Origin: Roseovarius nanhaiticus
GTDB lineage: Bacteria > Pseudomonadota > Alphaproteobacteria > Rhodobacterales > Rhodobacteraceae
Reading direction: 5' to 3'
Assembly: GCF_900156535.1 (NCBI RefSeq)
Contig: NZ_FTNV01000001.1
Location: forward strand, 1-64,000
Length of the DNA stretch: 64,000 nucleotides
Part shown: positions 63,916-64,000 of the stretch, piece after piece
Position numbering within the stretch: position 1 is the first letter of the stretch
Layout of the letters: every line of letters starts with the position of its first letter
Program-made: the position numbers and the translations under genes
Notes under the pieces: generated by a model
The model's input: only the letters and a program-made list of their open reading frames with translations
Databases searched by the model: none
Told to the model about the DNA's origin: nothing

Positions 63916-64000
63916 CTAGCCGATACGGCCCACCGGCCCCATCGCCCCCGTCTGCCCGCGATGCAGCAGCAGATGATCCAAGAGCACGCAAGCCATCATC
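63916..64000 (-). CDS. aroC: Chorismate synthase, C-terminal end (partial)
   Basis: The last 27 codons and stop of a minus-strand gene that runs off the window edge. MMACVLLDHLLLHRGQTG, just before the stop, matches the C-terminal helix of alphaproteobacterial chorismate synthase, the FMN-dependent enzyme making chorismate from EPSP. The remaining 330 or so residues lie outside. Confidence 0.8.
   Translation of the reverse strand, partial: MMACVLLDHLLLHRGQTGAMGPVGRIG

Overview
The window reads as a chromosomal segment of a GC-rich alphaproteobacterium, most likely a marine Rhodobacterales (Roseobacter group) member. This rests on gene content seen in the sequence: an rnd-lptC-lptA-lptB-hpf-ptsN block, a DUF1127 gene followed by an sRNA with CCTCCTCCC loops, an alphaproteobacterial LexA box (GTTC-N7-GTTC), a zinc-free L36, DUF2177 and AruI-like TPP genes, and many PF13704-type glycosyltransferases. 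No rRNA operon, intact insertion sequence, prophage or CRISPR array was seen. About 58 protein genes, one tRNA and one clear sRNA are supported.

Layout. 1-547: non-coding and rich in hairpins. 548-6492: surface-glycan locus A (SAM methyltransferase, GT32-like transferase, two PF13704-type glycosyltransferases, one of them fused to an alpha/beta-hydrolase domain, and a sulfotransferase-like protein). 6755-30255: mainly housekeeping: FMN glutamate-synthase-like protein, clpB, pyrF, dinB, tRNA-Val, L36, xseA, purD, a bestrophin, a ferredoxin, an SOS-box-linked remnant of DnaE2, a lipoprotein, apbC, the DUF1127/cuckoo-RNA unit, trhO, pncA and glmM. 30256-39468: surface-glycan locus B (ABC-2 export permease, cysQ, galU, galE, two tandem glycosyltransferase paralogues, a GT14-type transferase, a two-domain sulfotransferase). 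39484-43827: LPS transport and stress/nitrogen-PTS genes plus rnd and arfB. 43860-44081: a compact promoter / short ORF / terminator unit. 44145-51901: mepA, an MFS transporter, yggT, recQ, yaaA and a hybrid histidine kinase. 52044-59486: the alpha-2-macroglobulin/PbpC pair. 59493-64000: rpe, a thioesterase-trkH-TPP enzyme operon, a 28-nt perfect palindrome and the 3' end of aroC.

How the genes fit together. Loci A and B make sense as one system for a decorated, possibly sulfated cell-surface polysaccharide. GalU and GalE supply UDP-sugars, several transferases build the chain, sulfotransferases would use PAPS, CysQ would remove the PAP by-product, and the ABC-2 permease would export the product with an ATPase encoded elsewhere. 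The parts least explained by standard annotation are the LexA-box-driven DnaE2 OB-fold remnant, the 18-codon ORF with an ideal Shine-Dalgarno between mepA and arfB, and the hairpin cluster at 380-525.
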